Of a stretch of DNA of 26,682 nucleotides, positions 15,561-24,696 are shown piece after piece. The number at the start of each line of letters is the position of its first letter. Position 1 is the first letter of the stretch. Source of the stretch: Bacteroidales bacterium UBA4866 (GTDB lineage Bacteria; Bacteroidota; Bacteroidia; Bacteroidales; P3); contig DHDW01000029.1 in assembly GCA_002399565.1 (NCBI GenBank), positions 35,220-61,901 on the forward strand. Direction: 5' to 3'. The notes beneath the pieces are model-generated. The model was not told the DNA's origin, did not search any database, and saw only the letters and a list, made by a program, of their open reading frames with translations. Made by a program: the position numbers and the translations under genes.

Positions 15561-17954
15561 ATGATTAAAAAATTTAGAGTCGAAGGAATGGGATGTCTTG
15601 GCTGCAAGAAGGCTGTGGAAAAGACATTGAAAGAGGTTAGTGGAGTTGAGAATATTATTGTTGATTTGGAGTTGGAGGAAGCAACTATTGAAATGTCTTC
15701 TGAAATTGGGTTGGAGATGTTTGAAGATGCTTTGGCAAAGGCTGGGTTGGAATACAAAATTTTTAATTATCACGAAAGGAAGAAACTTAAGAAAAAGAAG
15801 AAGGCTTCAAAGAATTCTCCTAAGGAAGGGGTTTTCTATTGTCCTATGCACTGTGAGGGGGATAAGACTTATGATAGGTTTGGAGATTGTCCTGTTTGTG
15901 GAATGGATTTGGTTCCTATGAATGCTGCTATGGAAGAAGAGGAGAATAAACCTAATAATGCTTTGAAAAAGAAATTAGTTATTTCATCTGTTTTGGCTCT
16001 TGTGGTCTTTGTTGTTTCTATGAGTGAAATGATTCCCAATAATCCTTTGATGCATTTGTTTAGTCATGAGGTTGGGAATTGGATACAGTTTATTCTAACT
16101 CTTCCTATTGTGTTCTACACTTGTTGGATGTTTTATCAAAGGGCTTGGAAGTCTATTAAGAGCTGGAATCTTAATATGTTTACTCTAATTGGTATTGGTA
16201 CAGGAGTTTCTTTTGGGTTTAGTGTTTTGGGTTTGCTTATGCCTTCTGTTTTCCCTCAGGAGTTTAAGACAGAAAATGGGACTGTCCATCTTTATTTTGA
16301 AGCTACGGCTGTTATTCTTACCTTGGTGCTTTTTGGTCAGTATCTTGAGGCAAGGGCTCATAGCAAAACAAATGGTGCTATTAAAGAATTATTGAAATTA
16401 GCTCCTTCGGAAGCTGTTAAGGTTTTGGATAATGGAGAAGAAATTATTATTCCTATTGAAGATATTAAGGTAGGAGATTTAATAAGGATAAAGCCAGGTG
16501 ATAAGATTGCAGTTGATGGTGTTATTAAGGAAGGGAATTCAAGTGTTGATGAGTCAATGATTACTGGAGAAGCAATGCCGGTTGATAAGAATGTTGGGGA
16601 TAAGGTTAGTTGTGGGACAATAAATGGCAACAGGTCTTTTGTAATGGAGGCTGAAAAAGTGGGAGCTGACACTTTGCTTTCGCAGATTATTAGGATGGTG
16701 AATGAGGCTGCAAGTTCTAAGGCTCCAATTCAAAAGATTACGGATAAGGTTTCTAAGTATTTTGTTCCTATTATTGTTGGTGTTTCTCTAATTACATTTA
16801 TTATATGGGCAATTCTTGGTCCTGAACCAAGATTGGTTTATGCTTTTGTTAATGCAATTGCTGTTTTAATTATTGCTTGTCCTTGTGCTTTGGGATTGGC
16901 TACTCCTGTGTCGGTTATGGTTGGTATGGGAAAGGGGGCTAAGAATGGCATATTAATAAAGGATGCTAAGGCTCTGGAAACTATGAATAAGGTTAGTGTT
17001 TTGGTTGTTGACAAAACAGGAACTCTAACAAAAGGGAAGCCTTCTGTTGAATATGTTTATTGTGCAACGGATAATAATGAAGAGGATATTTTACAAAGGA
17101 TTACGTCTTTAAATAAGTATAGTGAACATCCTTTGGCAGAGGCAGTGATGGACTATGCTTTGGAAAAGGGAATTGATGTTTTAAAGGCAAAAGATTTTGA
17201 AGCCATTTTGGGCAAAGGTGTTATTGGGAAGGTAAATGATAGGGAGATTGGGTTTGGAAATGATAAGCTTATGCTTGAACTAAATGCTAATATCTCTGAT
17301 GATTTGCAAGAAAGGGTTGGATTGGAACAAAGGTTGGGAAAGACTGTTTCCTATGTTTCTGAGGATGGAATAATTATTGGATATGTTGTTATTTCGGACT
17401 CTGTTAAGGAAAGCTCGGTGATTGCTGTTAGGAAAATGGAGGAAAAAGGTATTAGGATTTTTATGCTAACGGGAGATAATTTCAATACAGCAAAGGCAGT
17501 TGCCGACAGATTGGGAATAAAGGAATTTAAGGCAGAATGTTTGCCTGAGGATAAGTTAAATATTATAAAAGAACTGCAAGCAAAGGGAGAGATTGTGGCA
17601 ATGGCTGGCGATGGAATAAACGATTCTCCTGCTTTGGCTCAGGCAGATGTTGGTATTGCAATGGGAAATGGAACTGACGTGGCAATAGAAAGCTCGGACA
17701 TAACTTTATTGAGAGGAAACTTGGAAGGAATCCTTAAGGCGAAGAAACTAAGCTTTGAAACAATGAAGAATATCAAACAAAACCTATTCTTTGCTTTTGT
17801 TTACAATACTTTAGGTGTTCCTTTGGCAGCTGGAGTCTTATTCCCATTCTTTGGAATCTTGCTTTCACCAATGATTGCTGCCGTTGCAATGAGCTTTAGC
17901 TCCGTTTCTGTAATTTCAAACTCCTTAAGACTAAGAAAGATTAAACTCTCCTAA
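15561..17954 (+). CDS. copA: Copper-exporting P1B-type ATPase
   Basis: Encodes 797 residues. An N-terminal heavy-metal-associated domain has Cys12-x-x-Cys15 in GMGCLGCKK. A charged Lys-rich linker leads to a second metal-binding segment (residues 91-120: Cys94, His97, Cys98, Cys110, Cys113). The P-type core follows, with the CPC transport motif (Cys440-Pro-Cys442), phosphorylated Asp484 in DKTGTLT, His523 in SEHPLAEA, the GDGIND hinge, and late helices containing YN and M-x-x-SS. CPC with YN and MxxSS points to Cu(I) export from the cytoplasm to the periplasm. Glycine and arginine codons lean to GGG and AGG, unlike nrdJ and buk. mfd follows 55 bases later. Confidence 0.93.
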   Translation: MIKKFRVEGMGCLGCKKAVEKTLKEVSGVENIIVDLELEEATIEMSSEIGLEMFEDALAKAGLEYKIFNYHERKKLKKKKKASKNSPKEGVFYCPMHCEGDKTYDRFGDCPVCGMDLVPMNAAMEEEENKPNNALKKKLVISSVLALVVFVVSMSEMIPNNPLMHLFSHEVGNWIQFILTLPIVFYTCWMFYQRAWKSIKSWNLNMFTLIGIGTGVSFGFSVLGLLMPSVFPQEFKTENGTVHLYFEATAVILTLVLFGQYLEARAHSKTNGAIKELLKLAPSEAVKVLDNGEEIIIPIEDIKVGDLIRIKPGDKIAVDGVIKEGNSSVDESMITGEAMPVDKNVGDKVSCGTINGNRSFVMEAEKVGADTLLSQIIRMVNEAASSKAPIQKITDKVSKYFVPIIVGVSLITFIIWAILGPEPRLVYAFVNAIAVLIIACPCALGLATPVSVMVGMGKGAKNGILIKDAKALETMNKVSVLVVDKTGTLTKGKPSVEYVYCATDNNEEDILQRITSLNKYSEHPLAEAVMDYALEKGIDVLKAKDFEAILGKGVIGKVNDREIGFGNDKLMLELNANISDDLQERVGLEQRLGKTVSYVSEDGIIIGYVVISDSVKESSVIAVRKMEEKGIRIFMLTGDNFNTAKAVADRLGIKEFKAECLPEDKLNIIKELQAKGEIVAMAGDGINDSPALAQADVGIAMGNGTDVAIESSDITLLRGNLEGILKAKKLSFETMKNIKQNLFFAFVYNTLGVPLAAGVLFPFFGILLSPMIAAVAMSFSSVSVISNSLRLRKIKLS

Positions 17955-17971
17955 GGATAGAAATTAGTCTA

Positions 17972-18005
17972 TTTGTGGGAGGAATAGTTTTCTTTTGTAT
18001 TTTTG
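17972..18005 (+). promoter_or_regulatory. Promoter of mfd, close to the start codon
   Basis: TATTTTTG at 17998-18005 matches TAnnTTTG, and TTTG at 17972-17975 is a -33 candidate (spacing 22, slightly long). The expected transcript start (about 18010-18012) falls on the GTG proposed as the mfd start. Confidence 0.55.
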
Positions 18006-18009
18006 CACG

Positions 18010-21000
18010 GTGAAAGAACTTTTAAAGGTTTATTCCCATAATCAAAAGTACGTTGACCTTCTCCGAAGAATAACTGTTAATCATTCAAGGGTTAATATTC
18101 AATCTTTGGCTGGGAGTAGTATGAGCTTTTGTGTGGCTGCATGCATGGAGGCATCGAGGGAGTTCACTCATCTTATTGTTCTTCCCGATAAGGAAAGGGC
18201 TGCTTATTTCTATAATGATATTGAACAAATTTTCTCGGAACAGGACCTCGATTATTCGAAGAAGAATGTTCTTTTCTATCCCTCTTCCTATAAATTGCCT
18301 TATCAGGTTGAAGAGGTAGATAATGCTAATATTCTTTTAAGGGCGGAGGCTCTTAGCAGGCTTAACTCCAATAATAATATAATCTTAGTTACTTATCCTG
18401 AGGCTTTGTTGGAAAAGGTTGTGTCGAAACAGGTTCTTACTAAGAATACTCTAAAGATTAGTTTGAATGAGCCTTTAAATCTTGACTTTGTGGTTGATGT
18501 TTTGGAGGAGTATGCTTTTGAAAGGGTGGACTTGGTTGTTCTTGCTGGGCAGTATGCTGTGCGTGGTGGGATTGTGGATGTGTTTTCTTTTGCGAATGAA
18601 CATCCTTATAGGATTGAGTTTTTTGGCGATGAGATTGAGAGCTTAAGAACTTTCGATGTGGTTTCGCAGCTTACCATTGAACAAAAGGATGCTTTGGTTA
18701 TTGTTCCTAATATTCAGAATGAGAGTATTAGTGTTCAGAAGAGGGTTCCTTTGGTAGAGTATTTGAATAAGAATACTGTGGTTTGGGTTGAGCATTTGGG
18801 CTTTTGCTTAGACAGAATTGAAAAGGAGTTTGAGTTTTGCCAAAGAACATATCTTGACCTTAAGAATAAGGAATTGCATCTTCCTGCTGAGGAATTGTTT
18901 ATTGGGAAGGAAGATTTTAAGAAAGGGATTTTAAATCATTCTATTGTGGAAATGGGCTCTGATGCTTTGCTTTCGAAGGATAATGTTGTGAGTTTTTCTA
19001 CTTCTGCTCAACCTTCTTTTAAGAAAGATTTCTCGCTCTTGGTTGATGCTTTACAGAGACAGGCCGACAATTCTTTTACCAATTATTTTTGTGTGGAGAA
19101 CCCTAAGCAAAAGGAAAGGATTGAAAAAATTCTTAAGGAGTTTTCTGACAGCAGCAAGATTTTGAATGTTCATTATTTGCTTAACTCCATTAGTGAGGGC
19201 TTTGTGGATAATGATTTGAAGATTGCAGTTTTTACCGACCATGAGCTTTTTGAGCGTTATCACAAGTACCGTCTTAGAGATCAGAAGCAGAATCATGAAG
19301 CCATAACGCTGAAGGAGATTATGCTTTTGAAACCTGGCGATTTTATAACTCATATTGATTATGGCGTGGGTAAGTTTGCTGGTTTGGAGAAGTTAGAAAA
19401 CAATGGCAGGGTTCAGGAAACCATTCGTTTGGTGTACAAAGACAATGATATTCTTTACGTTAGCATTCATGCCCTTCACAAAATCTCTCGCTATTCGGGA
19501 AAGGATGGCACTGCTCCTACTCTTCATCGTCTTGGCTCCAACACTTGGAACAACCTGAAGAACAAAACCAAACAAAAGGTTAAGGATATTGCTAAAGACC
19601 TTATTGCTCTTTATGCTAAGAGAAAGGCTTCCATGGGTTATGCTTTCTCTTCGGATTCTTATCTTCAGCATGAGCTTGAGGCTTCCTTTATTTATGAAGA
19701 TACTCCTGACCAATATAAAACTACAAAGGCGGTTAAGAAAGATATGGAGATGCGTGTTCCTATGGACAGGTTGGTTTGTGGTGATGTGGGGTTTGGTAAG
19801 ACTGAGATAGCTATACGTGCTGCCTTTAAGGCGGTGGCTGACAGTAAGCAGGTGGCTGTTCTTGTACCTACAACCATATTGGCTTATCAGCACTTTAAGA
19901 CTTTTTCTAATAGATTGGAGAATATGCCTTGCAGGGTTGACTATGTTAATAGGTTTCGTTCGGCTAAGGAAACAAGGGAGATACTTAATGATCTTAAGCA
20001 GGGAAAGATTGATATTTTGATTGGGACTCACAAGCTTTTGAGTAAGGATATTGAATTTAAGGACTTGGGGCTTTTTATTATTGATGAGGAGCATAAGTTT
20101 GGGGTGGCAATGAAGGAAAAGCTAAAGAAACTTAGGGTTAATATTGATACGCTTACTCTTACCGCAACGCCAATTCCCCGTACTTTGCAGTTCTCTCTTA
20201 TGGGTGCAAGAGACCTTTCCATTATTAATACTCCACCTCCTAACCGTCAGCCTATCCAAACACAAATCCACACTTTTGATGAGGAAATTATAAGGGACGC
20301 TATACATTATGAAATTTCACGTGGTGGTCAGGTGTATCTTGTTCACAACAGGGTGCAGAACATTGAGGAAATTGCAGGTATGGTTAGACGTTTGGTGCCT
20401 TCGGCTAAGGTTGTTGTGGGGCATGGTCAAATGAAAGGGGAGGAACTTGAGGATGTTATGTACAACTTTATTGAAGGGGAGTTTGATGTTCTGGTTAGTA
20501 CAACGATAGTTGAGAATGGTTTGGATATACCTAATGCCAATACAATTATAATTAACGAAGCTCAGAACTTTGGCCTTTCTGACCTTCATCAACTTCGTGG
20601 TCGTGTGGGTAGGAGCAACAAGAAGGCGTTTTGCTTTCTACTAATCCCACCTCTAAGTCTTATTACGGAAGAGGCTCGTAAGCGTTTGAAAGCTATAGAA
20701 GACTTTTCGTCAATTGGCTCTGGCTTTAGTATTGCTATGCGTGACCTTGATATAAGGGGAGCTGGTAATATTTTGGGGGCAGAACAGAGCGGTTTTATTT
20801 CGGAGATTGGTTTTGAAATGTACCATAAGATTCTTAACGAGGCAATTGAGGAACTTAAGCAGACGGAATTTAAAGAACTGTTTAAGGAGGAGGAAACTCA
20901 AACCCTATCTGAAGGCACTATGGCTAAGGAATGTAATATTGAAACGGACCTTGAGGTTCTTATTCCTGACTCCTATGTTAGCAGCACGGTGGAAAGGCTT

Positions 21001-21381
21001 AATTTGTATAAGGAGCTTGATGGTTTGATTACGGATAAGGAACTTGAGGAGTTTGCTTCTGGATTAAAAGACCGCTTTGGAGCATTGCCAAAGCAAACCT
21101 TAGAACTCATAGAAACCATTAAGTTACGCCAAAAGGCAAGGGAAATGGGAATAGAGAAACTTGTATTGAAAAGGGATAGAATGACAGCAACCATAGCCTT
21201 CGAAAGAGGGTCATCATACTTCGAGTCAGAAACCTTTACCAATATCCTATTATTTGCACAAGCCTATCCTAATATCTTACAGCTCAAGGAATCAGAAGAA
21301 AAGTTAAGCATAGTTTTCTCACCCATAAAGAGCATTTCACAAGCCCTTAAGACACTGTTACAAATCACCAATTTACAATAG
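18010..21381 (+). CDS. mfd: Transcription-repair coupling factor
   Basis: Encodes 1123 residues from a GTG start. Mfd binds RNA polymerase stalled at DNA lesions, pushes it off with ATP-driven translocation and recruits UvrA. A UvrB-like N-terminal part is followed by the polymerase-interaction domain (starting at LLKPGDFITHIDYGVGKFAG), then RecG-like helicase motifs: GDVGFGKTE with Lys597, Asp692-Glu-Glu-His695, TATPIPRTL, and the RGRVGRS motif VI, then the C-terminal regulatory domain. The open frame extends back to a TTG at 17995, but that lies before the -7 box. No in-frame ATG exists before the conserved N-terminus (the first is about 37 codons in), so GTG 18010 is chosen because it gives an N-terminus (MKELLKVY) like Bacteroides Mfd proteins as I recall them. 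Confidence 0.95.
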   Translation: MKELLKVYSHNQKYVDLLRRITVNHSRVNIQSLAGSSMSFCVAACMEASREFTHLIVLPDKERAAYFYNDIEQIFSEQDLDYSKKNVLFYPSSYKLPYQVEEVDNANILLRAEALSRLNSNNNIILVTYPEALLEKVVSKQVLTKNTLKISLNEPLNLDFVVDVLEEYAFERVDLVVLAGQYAVRGGIVDVFSFANEHPYRIEFFGDEIESLRTFDVVSQLTIEQKDALVIVPNIQNESISVQKRVPLVEYLNKNTVVWVEHLGFCLDRIEKEFEFCQRTYLDLKNKELHLPAEELFIGKEDFKKGILNHSIVEMGSDALLSKDNVVSFSTSAQPSFKKDFSLLVDALQRQADNSFTNYFCVENPKQKERIEKILKEFSDSSKILNVHYLLNSISEGFVDNDLKIAVFTDHELFERYHKYRLRDQKQNHEAITLKEIMLLKPGDFITHIDYGVGKFAGLEKLENNGRVQETIRLVYKDNDILYVSIHALHKISRYSGKDGTAPTLHRLGSNTWNNLKNKTKQKVKDIAKDLIALYAKRKASMGYAFSSDSYLQHELEASFIYEDTPDQYKTTKAVKKDMEMRVPMDRLVCGDVGFGKTEIAIRAAFKAVADSKQVAVLVPTTILAYQHFKTFSNRLENMPCRVDYVNRFRSAKETREILNDLKQGKIDILIGTHKLLSKDIEFKDLGLFIIDEEHKFGVAMKEKLKKLRVNIDTLTLTATPIPRTLQFSLMGARDLSIINTPPPNRQPIQTQIHTFDEEIIRDAIHYEISRGGQVYLVHNRVQNIEEIAGMVRRLVPSAKVVVGHGQMKGEELEDVMYNFIEGEFDVLVSTTIVENGLDIPNANTIIINEAQNFGLSDLHQLRGRVGRSNKKAFCFLLIPPLSLITEEARKRLKAIEDFSSIGSGFSIAMRDLDIRGAGNILGAEQSGFISEIGFEMYHKILNEAIEELKQTEFKELFKEEETQTLSEGTMAKECNIETDLEVLIPDSYVSSTVERLNLYKELDGLITDKELEEFASGLKDRFGALPKQTLELIETIKLRQKAREMGIEKLVLKRDRMTATIAFERGSSYFESETFTNILLFAQAYPNILQLKESEEKLSIVFSPIKSISQALKTLLQITNLQ

Positions 21382-21386
21382 TTGGC

Positions 21387-21413
21387 AAGGAGTTTAAAGA
21401 CTTTAACCTCCTT
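21387..21413 (+). terminator. Hairpin directly after mfd, without a T-run
   Basis: AAGGAGTTTAAAG and CTTTAACCTCCTT pair over 12 of 13 positions, six bases after the mfd stop. No T-run follows, so it may be a weak terminator or an RNA 3'-end stabiliser. Confidence 0.35.
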
Positions 21414-21437
21414 AACCATGCCACTAAAATTTATTTT

Positions 21438-21732
21438 AACGCCGTCTAATTTTATTTTAACGCCGTTTAAAAACGCATATTACTACGTTAGAAGCTTTTT
21501 TTAATGGTTTTAGGGAGGTTGAACACAGTTTGCTGAAGGCTATAAACAATTAAATCCCAATTGCTTATCATGGGCGTTAGGGTGGTAAAAATTAAACGGC
21601 ATCCTATCTTTTTTAAACGGAATCCCATCTTTTTTTAACGCCGTTTAAAAAAGCTTAGACGCCGTTTAAAAAAGCAGGGACTCCAGCTAAATTTGCTCAG
21701 ACGCCGTCTAATTTTTATGGGACGCCGTCTAA
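21438..21732 (+). repeat. Cluster of short R-ACGCCGT-Y-TAA repeats between mfd and its neighbour
   Basis: The 12-base motif [A/G]ACGCCGT[C/T]TAA occurs six times on the plus strand, at 21438, 21459, 21637, 21658, 21700 and 21721. Two variant copies lie in the opposite sense (TTAAACGGC at 21592 and TTTAAACGGAATCCC near 21613). Flanks are either A-rich (AAAAAGC) or TTTTA. The two variant copies begin consecutive units of about 23 bp sharing AAACGG and CTATCTTTT/CCATCTTTT. No coding frame runs through the cluster; the stretch 21485-21585 between the first two copies and the rest has no visible repeat. Confidence 0.8.
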
Positions 21733-21756
21733 TTTTAGTCTATTTTCGTTTGGGCA

Positions 21757-21794
21757 TAAAAAAAGAGGGCTAAGATAAATTATCTTGAGCCCTC
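21757..21794 (-). terminator. Strong intrinsic terminator of the OmpA/TPR lipoprotein gene
   Basis: On the minus strand, GAGGGCT and AGCCCTC arms plus an inner AAGATA/TATCTT extension with one bulged base form a stem of about 13 bp (21765-21794), followed by seven or more T. It lies 25 bases after the stop at 21819. Confidence 0.85.
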
Positions 21795-21818
21795 CGAACT
21801 GTTTAGTTAACCAGTATC

Positions 21819-23651
21819 TTAGTTATTCACTATCGTTTGGAATTCATAGTTTGAAATATAACGACGGAATTCAATGTCATTCTTTGCTTTGTACTTGTAA
21901 GCAGGTTCTTGTTTGGTTGCTTCACGAAGGTTCTTTATCAAACCGGGTACATCATCCAATCTTGCATAGCAAACTGCTCTTAGGTAATTAACTTCTGCTG
22001 TTTGGTCCATGCAGCAGTCAAGGGTACGGATGGCATTTCCTGTGTTACCAGTCAATAGTTGCAATAGAGCAAGGTTATATACGCACTTTCTACCGTCAAG
22101 TTTTCTTGCTGCTTCTTCGTAGTTACCTTTCTTAATGTCAACGATTGCTTGATTAACCATTGCTTGTTCGTTGCCAAGAGCAACTGCTTCTTGCATGTAT
22201 TTATCTGCTGTTTGAACGTCTTTAAGGGCAAGGTGTAAAAGTGCAAGGTTATTCTTAATGGTTGCATTGTTTGGAGAAAGTTTGTCAGCTGTTTCAAGGT
22301 ATTGTCTTGATTCGTCCAATTGGTTAAGAGTTAAGCCTACAGCACCAGCATTGTTCCATCCTTCCCATTGAGATCCGAATCTTTCGGTTGCAGATTTATA
22401 GATAGAAAGTTTGTTAGCATAGTTGGAAGTAAGAGATGCTGCGTACATAAGTTCATCAAAGGTTAAATCATCAGGATTTGTTACTGCCATCTTAGCAATT
22501 TCCTGATCAGTTTTTTGAACTCCTGAGAAATTGAAAGCAATCTCACCTCTACGAAGTATAGGTAGGATGTCTTGTTCAATTTGACGGAATACAACTGACA
22601 TATTACGGATTTCCTGTTCTCTTCTAATCTTGTCTGGTTGTGATTTAACTACGTTTATTACTGTGTTCTTTTCTCTTAATGAACTTCCTTCGACCAATCT
22701 TATAAAGTTGTCCCAGTCTTCTCCTTTTGCGTTGGTTTGTATTATCACGTCTTTCTTGGCGTCTTGTATGTACTTCTTAACGTCTGCTGGTTTAATGTTC
22801 TCTGCTTTTGCTCTTTCGGTAAGTGCTTCATCTAAGATGCTGTTTACCAATTTTTCTGTGGTTTCTGATCTTTTCTTAGACAGGCCTATATTAAAGGATT
22901 CTTCCCCTTCTGGAGATGCCCAAGCGTTTACGAATATTTGGCGTGGTACTGAATTGTTGGCAATGTACGACTTCATATTGTCAACTGCCCTTTTAGCATC
23001 GTTTTTCTTATTTTGTTCGTTGTTCCAATTAAGGTCAGCAAGGTTTACCGTAAAGTAAATGTTGGCAGACATTAGTTCTGTTGTCTTTGGAGAGTAGTTG
23101 TGAGGTGCCATAGCAAGGTCTCCTCTTGTGTCAACTCTGTTTGATGTTGAGTTAATTCCTTGAGAAATCTTTACGTTGCCTAATTCCATTGCTCCGCTGT
23201 TTTCCAATGCTTCTGAGCGGGTAGCGTCAGCTTCGTTAACAGCCTTTGCTTTATATGCAACGGGGTTTAGAGTTAGTTGGGCGTTTTCCATTCCTTCTCT
23301 GTAAAGGACTGTATCTTTGTAAACAAATCTTCCTCCAGTTTTCTTTTCTATTGCTTTACCATTGCCTTCAACCTTACCTCCCTTAAGGTTCATTGGAGAA
23401 AGGATAACCTCACCTGTTTCCCAAGTAAGTATCGGCTGCATATAAACAACTGCATTCTTTTGGAAGTAGTTTTCTGGAATATTTCCATTAATTGTAACTA
23501 TTACTTTGTCTCCATGAGCCTCAAGTGGGCTAGGAGAAACCTGATAACGTACTTGATTATGGTTCTTTTGCATAGTCTTTATGCTTCCACAAGAAGCCGC
23601 AACTACAACTAAAAGACCTACTAATAAAGTGTTTAATACTGCTTTTCTCAT
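21819..23651 (-). CDS. Lipoprotein with OmpA-like and tetratricopeptide-type regions
   Basis: Encodes 610 residues. A signal peptide with lipobox VAASC gives lipidated Cys21. Residues about 25-190 are beta-rich with no recognised domain. Residues about 195-360 contain an OmpA-like segment: a NIYFTVNLADLNW strand followed later by VNAWASPEGEESFNIGLSKKR, like the peptidoglycan-binding fold's G-x-A-S-x-x-G-x-x-x-x-N-x-x-L-S-x-x-R pattern, with a long charged insertion after it. Residues about 390-595 are helical repeats of TPR type. Such lipoproteins tether the outer membrane to the cell wall or scaffold complexes; which applies here is unknown. It is transcribed alone, with a -7 box at 23718-23725 and a strong terminator. 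Confidence 0.8.
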   Translation of the reverse strand: MRKAVLNTLLVGLLVVVAASCGSIKTMQKNHNQVRYQVSPSPLEAHGDKVIVTINGNIPENYFQKNAVVYMQPILTWETGEVILSPMNLKGGKVEGNGKAIEKKTGGRFVYKDTVLYREGMENAQLTLNPVAYKAKAVNEADATRSEALENSGAMELGNVKISQGINSTSNRVDTRGDLAMAPHNYSPKTTELMSANIYFTVNLADLNWNNEQNKKNDAKRAVDNMKSYIANNSVPRQIFVNAWASPEGEESFNIGLSKKRSETTEKLVNSILDEALTERAKAENIKPADVKKYIQDAKKDVIIQTNAKGEDWDNFIRLVEGSSLREKNTVINVVKSQPDKIRREQEIRNMSVVFRQIEQDILPILRRGEIAFNFSGVQKTDQEIAKMAVTNPDDLTFDELMYAASLTSNYANKLSIYKSATERFGSQWEGWNNAGAVGLTLNQLDESRQYLETADKLSPNNATIKNNLALLHLALKDVQTADKYMQEAVALGNEQAMVNQAIVDIKKGNYEEAARKLDGRKCVYNLALLQLLTGNTGNAIRTLDCCMDQTAEVNYLRAVCYARLDDVPGLIKNLREATKQEPAYKYKAKNDIEFRRYISNYEFQTIVNN

Positions 23652-23693
23652 AATATTTATTTCATTAATTTAATTCTTACTGGCAATTTAAAC

Positions 23694-23725
23694 GTAAAGC
23701 CACAACTTTACAATATGCAAAAATA
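23694..23725 (-). promoter_or_regulatory. -7 element and 5' hairpin of the OmpA/TPR lipoprotein gene
   Basis: The minus strand reads TATTTTTG at 23725-23718, an exact TAnnTTTG match. GTAAAG/CTTTAC arms at 23694-23711 would sit at the very 5' end of the transcript and could protect it. The leader would be about 60 nt. No -33 TTG was found. Confidence 0.5.
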
Positions 23726-23762
23726 TTAATATTTTGTGACTTATCGTATATTTAAAACGAAA

Positions 23763-24689
23763 TTAATACATTTTAGTTCTTTTTATTATATAAGGAAGAA
23801 GGATCTGGTCAAACCCTTTATTTATGTCTGCATCAACAAAATCAATCCTCGTATTTTCACAAGAAGTTTTCACCATTTGAATTTTGTCTTTAATGGCCTT
23901 TTGATAAGCTTCCCTAATTTCCTGAGGATTTAGTTTAATCTCCTCTAAGGTTTCCATATCCACGAAACGATGAGGGCGACTATTATAATCAAATTCTATC
24001 TCCTTTTGTTTATCACTCACATGAAAAAGGATTACCTCGTGCTTTGAATGTTTCATATGTTGCAAAGAAGAAATCAAATCTTCCGTATTTTCTTCGGAAA
24101 GTAAATCTGTAAAAATAATAATTAGCGAACGCCTATGAACCTGCATTGCCAGCTGATGAAGCAAAGGAGATATATTGGTTTGGAGTTTTGTTTCCTTATC
24201 ATAGGGTTTTAGGAGACCTTCCAAAAGAGTAAACACATGCTTTTTATGTCCAAAGTTTGATTTAATTTCCGTAATTAAATCAATTTTATCAGAAATCAAA
24301 CTAAGCCCATATGCATCTCTTTGACGAGAAAGCATCTGAATTAAAACTCCACAAGCATAGGCAGCAAAGGTTATTTTATTAGGATTGGAAAAGGATGGTT
24401 CTTTGCTAAGGGGAAAAAACATTGAAGAAGAATTATCCACAACCAAAAGGCAACGTAGATTAGTTTCTTCTTCATATTTTTTTACAAAAAGTTTATCTGT
24501 TCTCCCGTAAAGTTTCCAGTCTATATTCTTTGTTGACTCTCCACTATTGTAAAGTCTATGCTCTGCAAACTCTACTGAAAATCCATGAAAGGGACTCTTA
24601 TGCAAACCTGTAATAAATCCTTCAACAACTTGATTTGTTACAAGCTCAAGCGAAGGATATCCGATTATACTTTCTATCTTATCGGACAT
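23763..24689 (-). CDS. DUF58 domain-containing protein (VWA-like)
   Basis: Encodes 308 residues with no signal peptide or membrane helix. The DUF58 signature is clear: FHGFSVEFAEHRLYNSGES, then NIDWKLYGRTDKLFVKKYEEE, then the metal-binding-type VVDNSSSM (D-x-S-x-S) of the von Willebrand factor A fold near residues 83-91. A second VWA-like strand, LIIIFTDLLS, follows near 190-199. DUF58 proteins usually work with MoxR-type AAA ATPases in Bacteroidota; none is in this window. Its start is 7 bases after the thioredoxin stop, so the two genes form an operon. Confidence 0.88.
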   Translation of the reverse strand: MSDKIESIIGYPSLELVTNQVVEGFITGLHKSPFHGFSVEFAEHRLYNSGESTKNIDWKLYGRTDKLFVKKYEEETNLRCLLVVDNSSSMFFPLSKEPSFSNPNKITFAAYACGVLIQMLSRQRDAYGLSLISDKIDLITEIKSNFGHKKHVFTLLEGLLKPYDKETKLQTNISPLLHQLAMQVHRRSLIIIFTDLLSEENTEDLISSLQHMKHSKHEVILFHVSDKQKEIEFDYNSRPHRFVDMETLEEIKLNPQEIREAYQKAIKDKIQMVKTSCENTRIDFVDADINKGFDQILLPYIIKRTKMY

Positions 24690-24696
24690 CTTCTCC

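Noticed and set aside
19393..20094. Long open frame on the minus strand inside mfd (233 codons)
   Set aside because: It lies wholly inside the conserved helicase region of mfd, has no recognisable protein features and is a by-product of mfd codon use.
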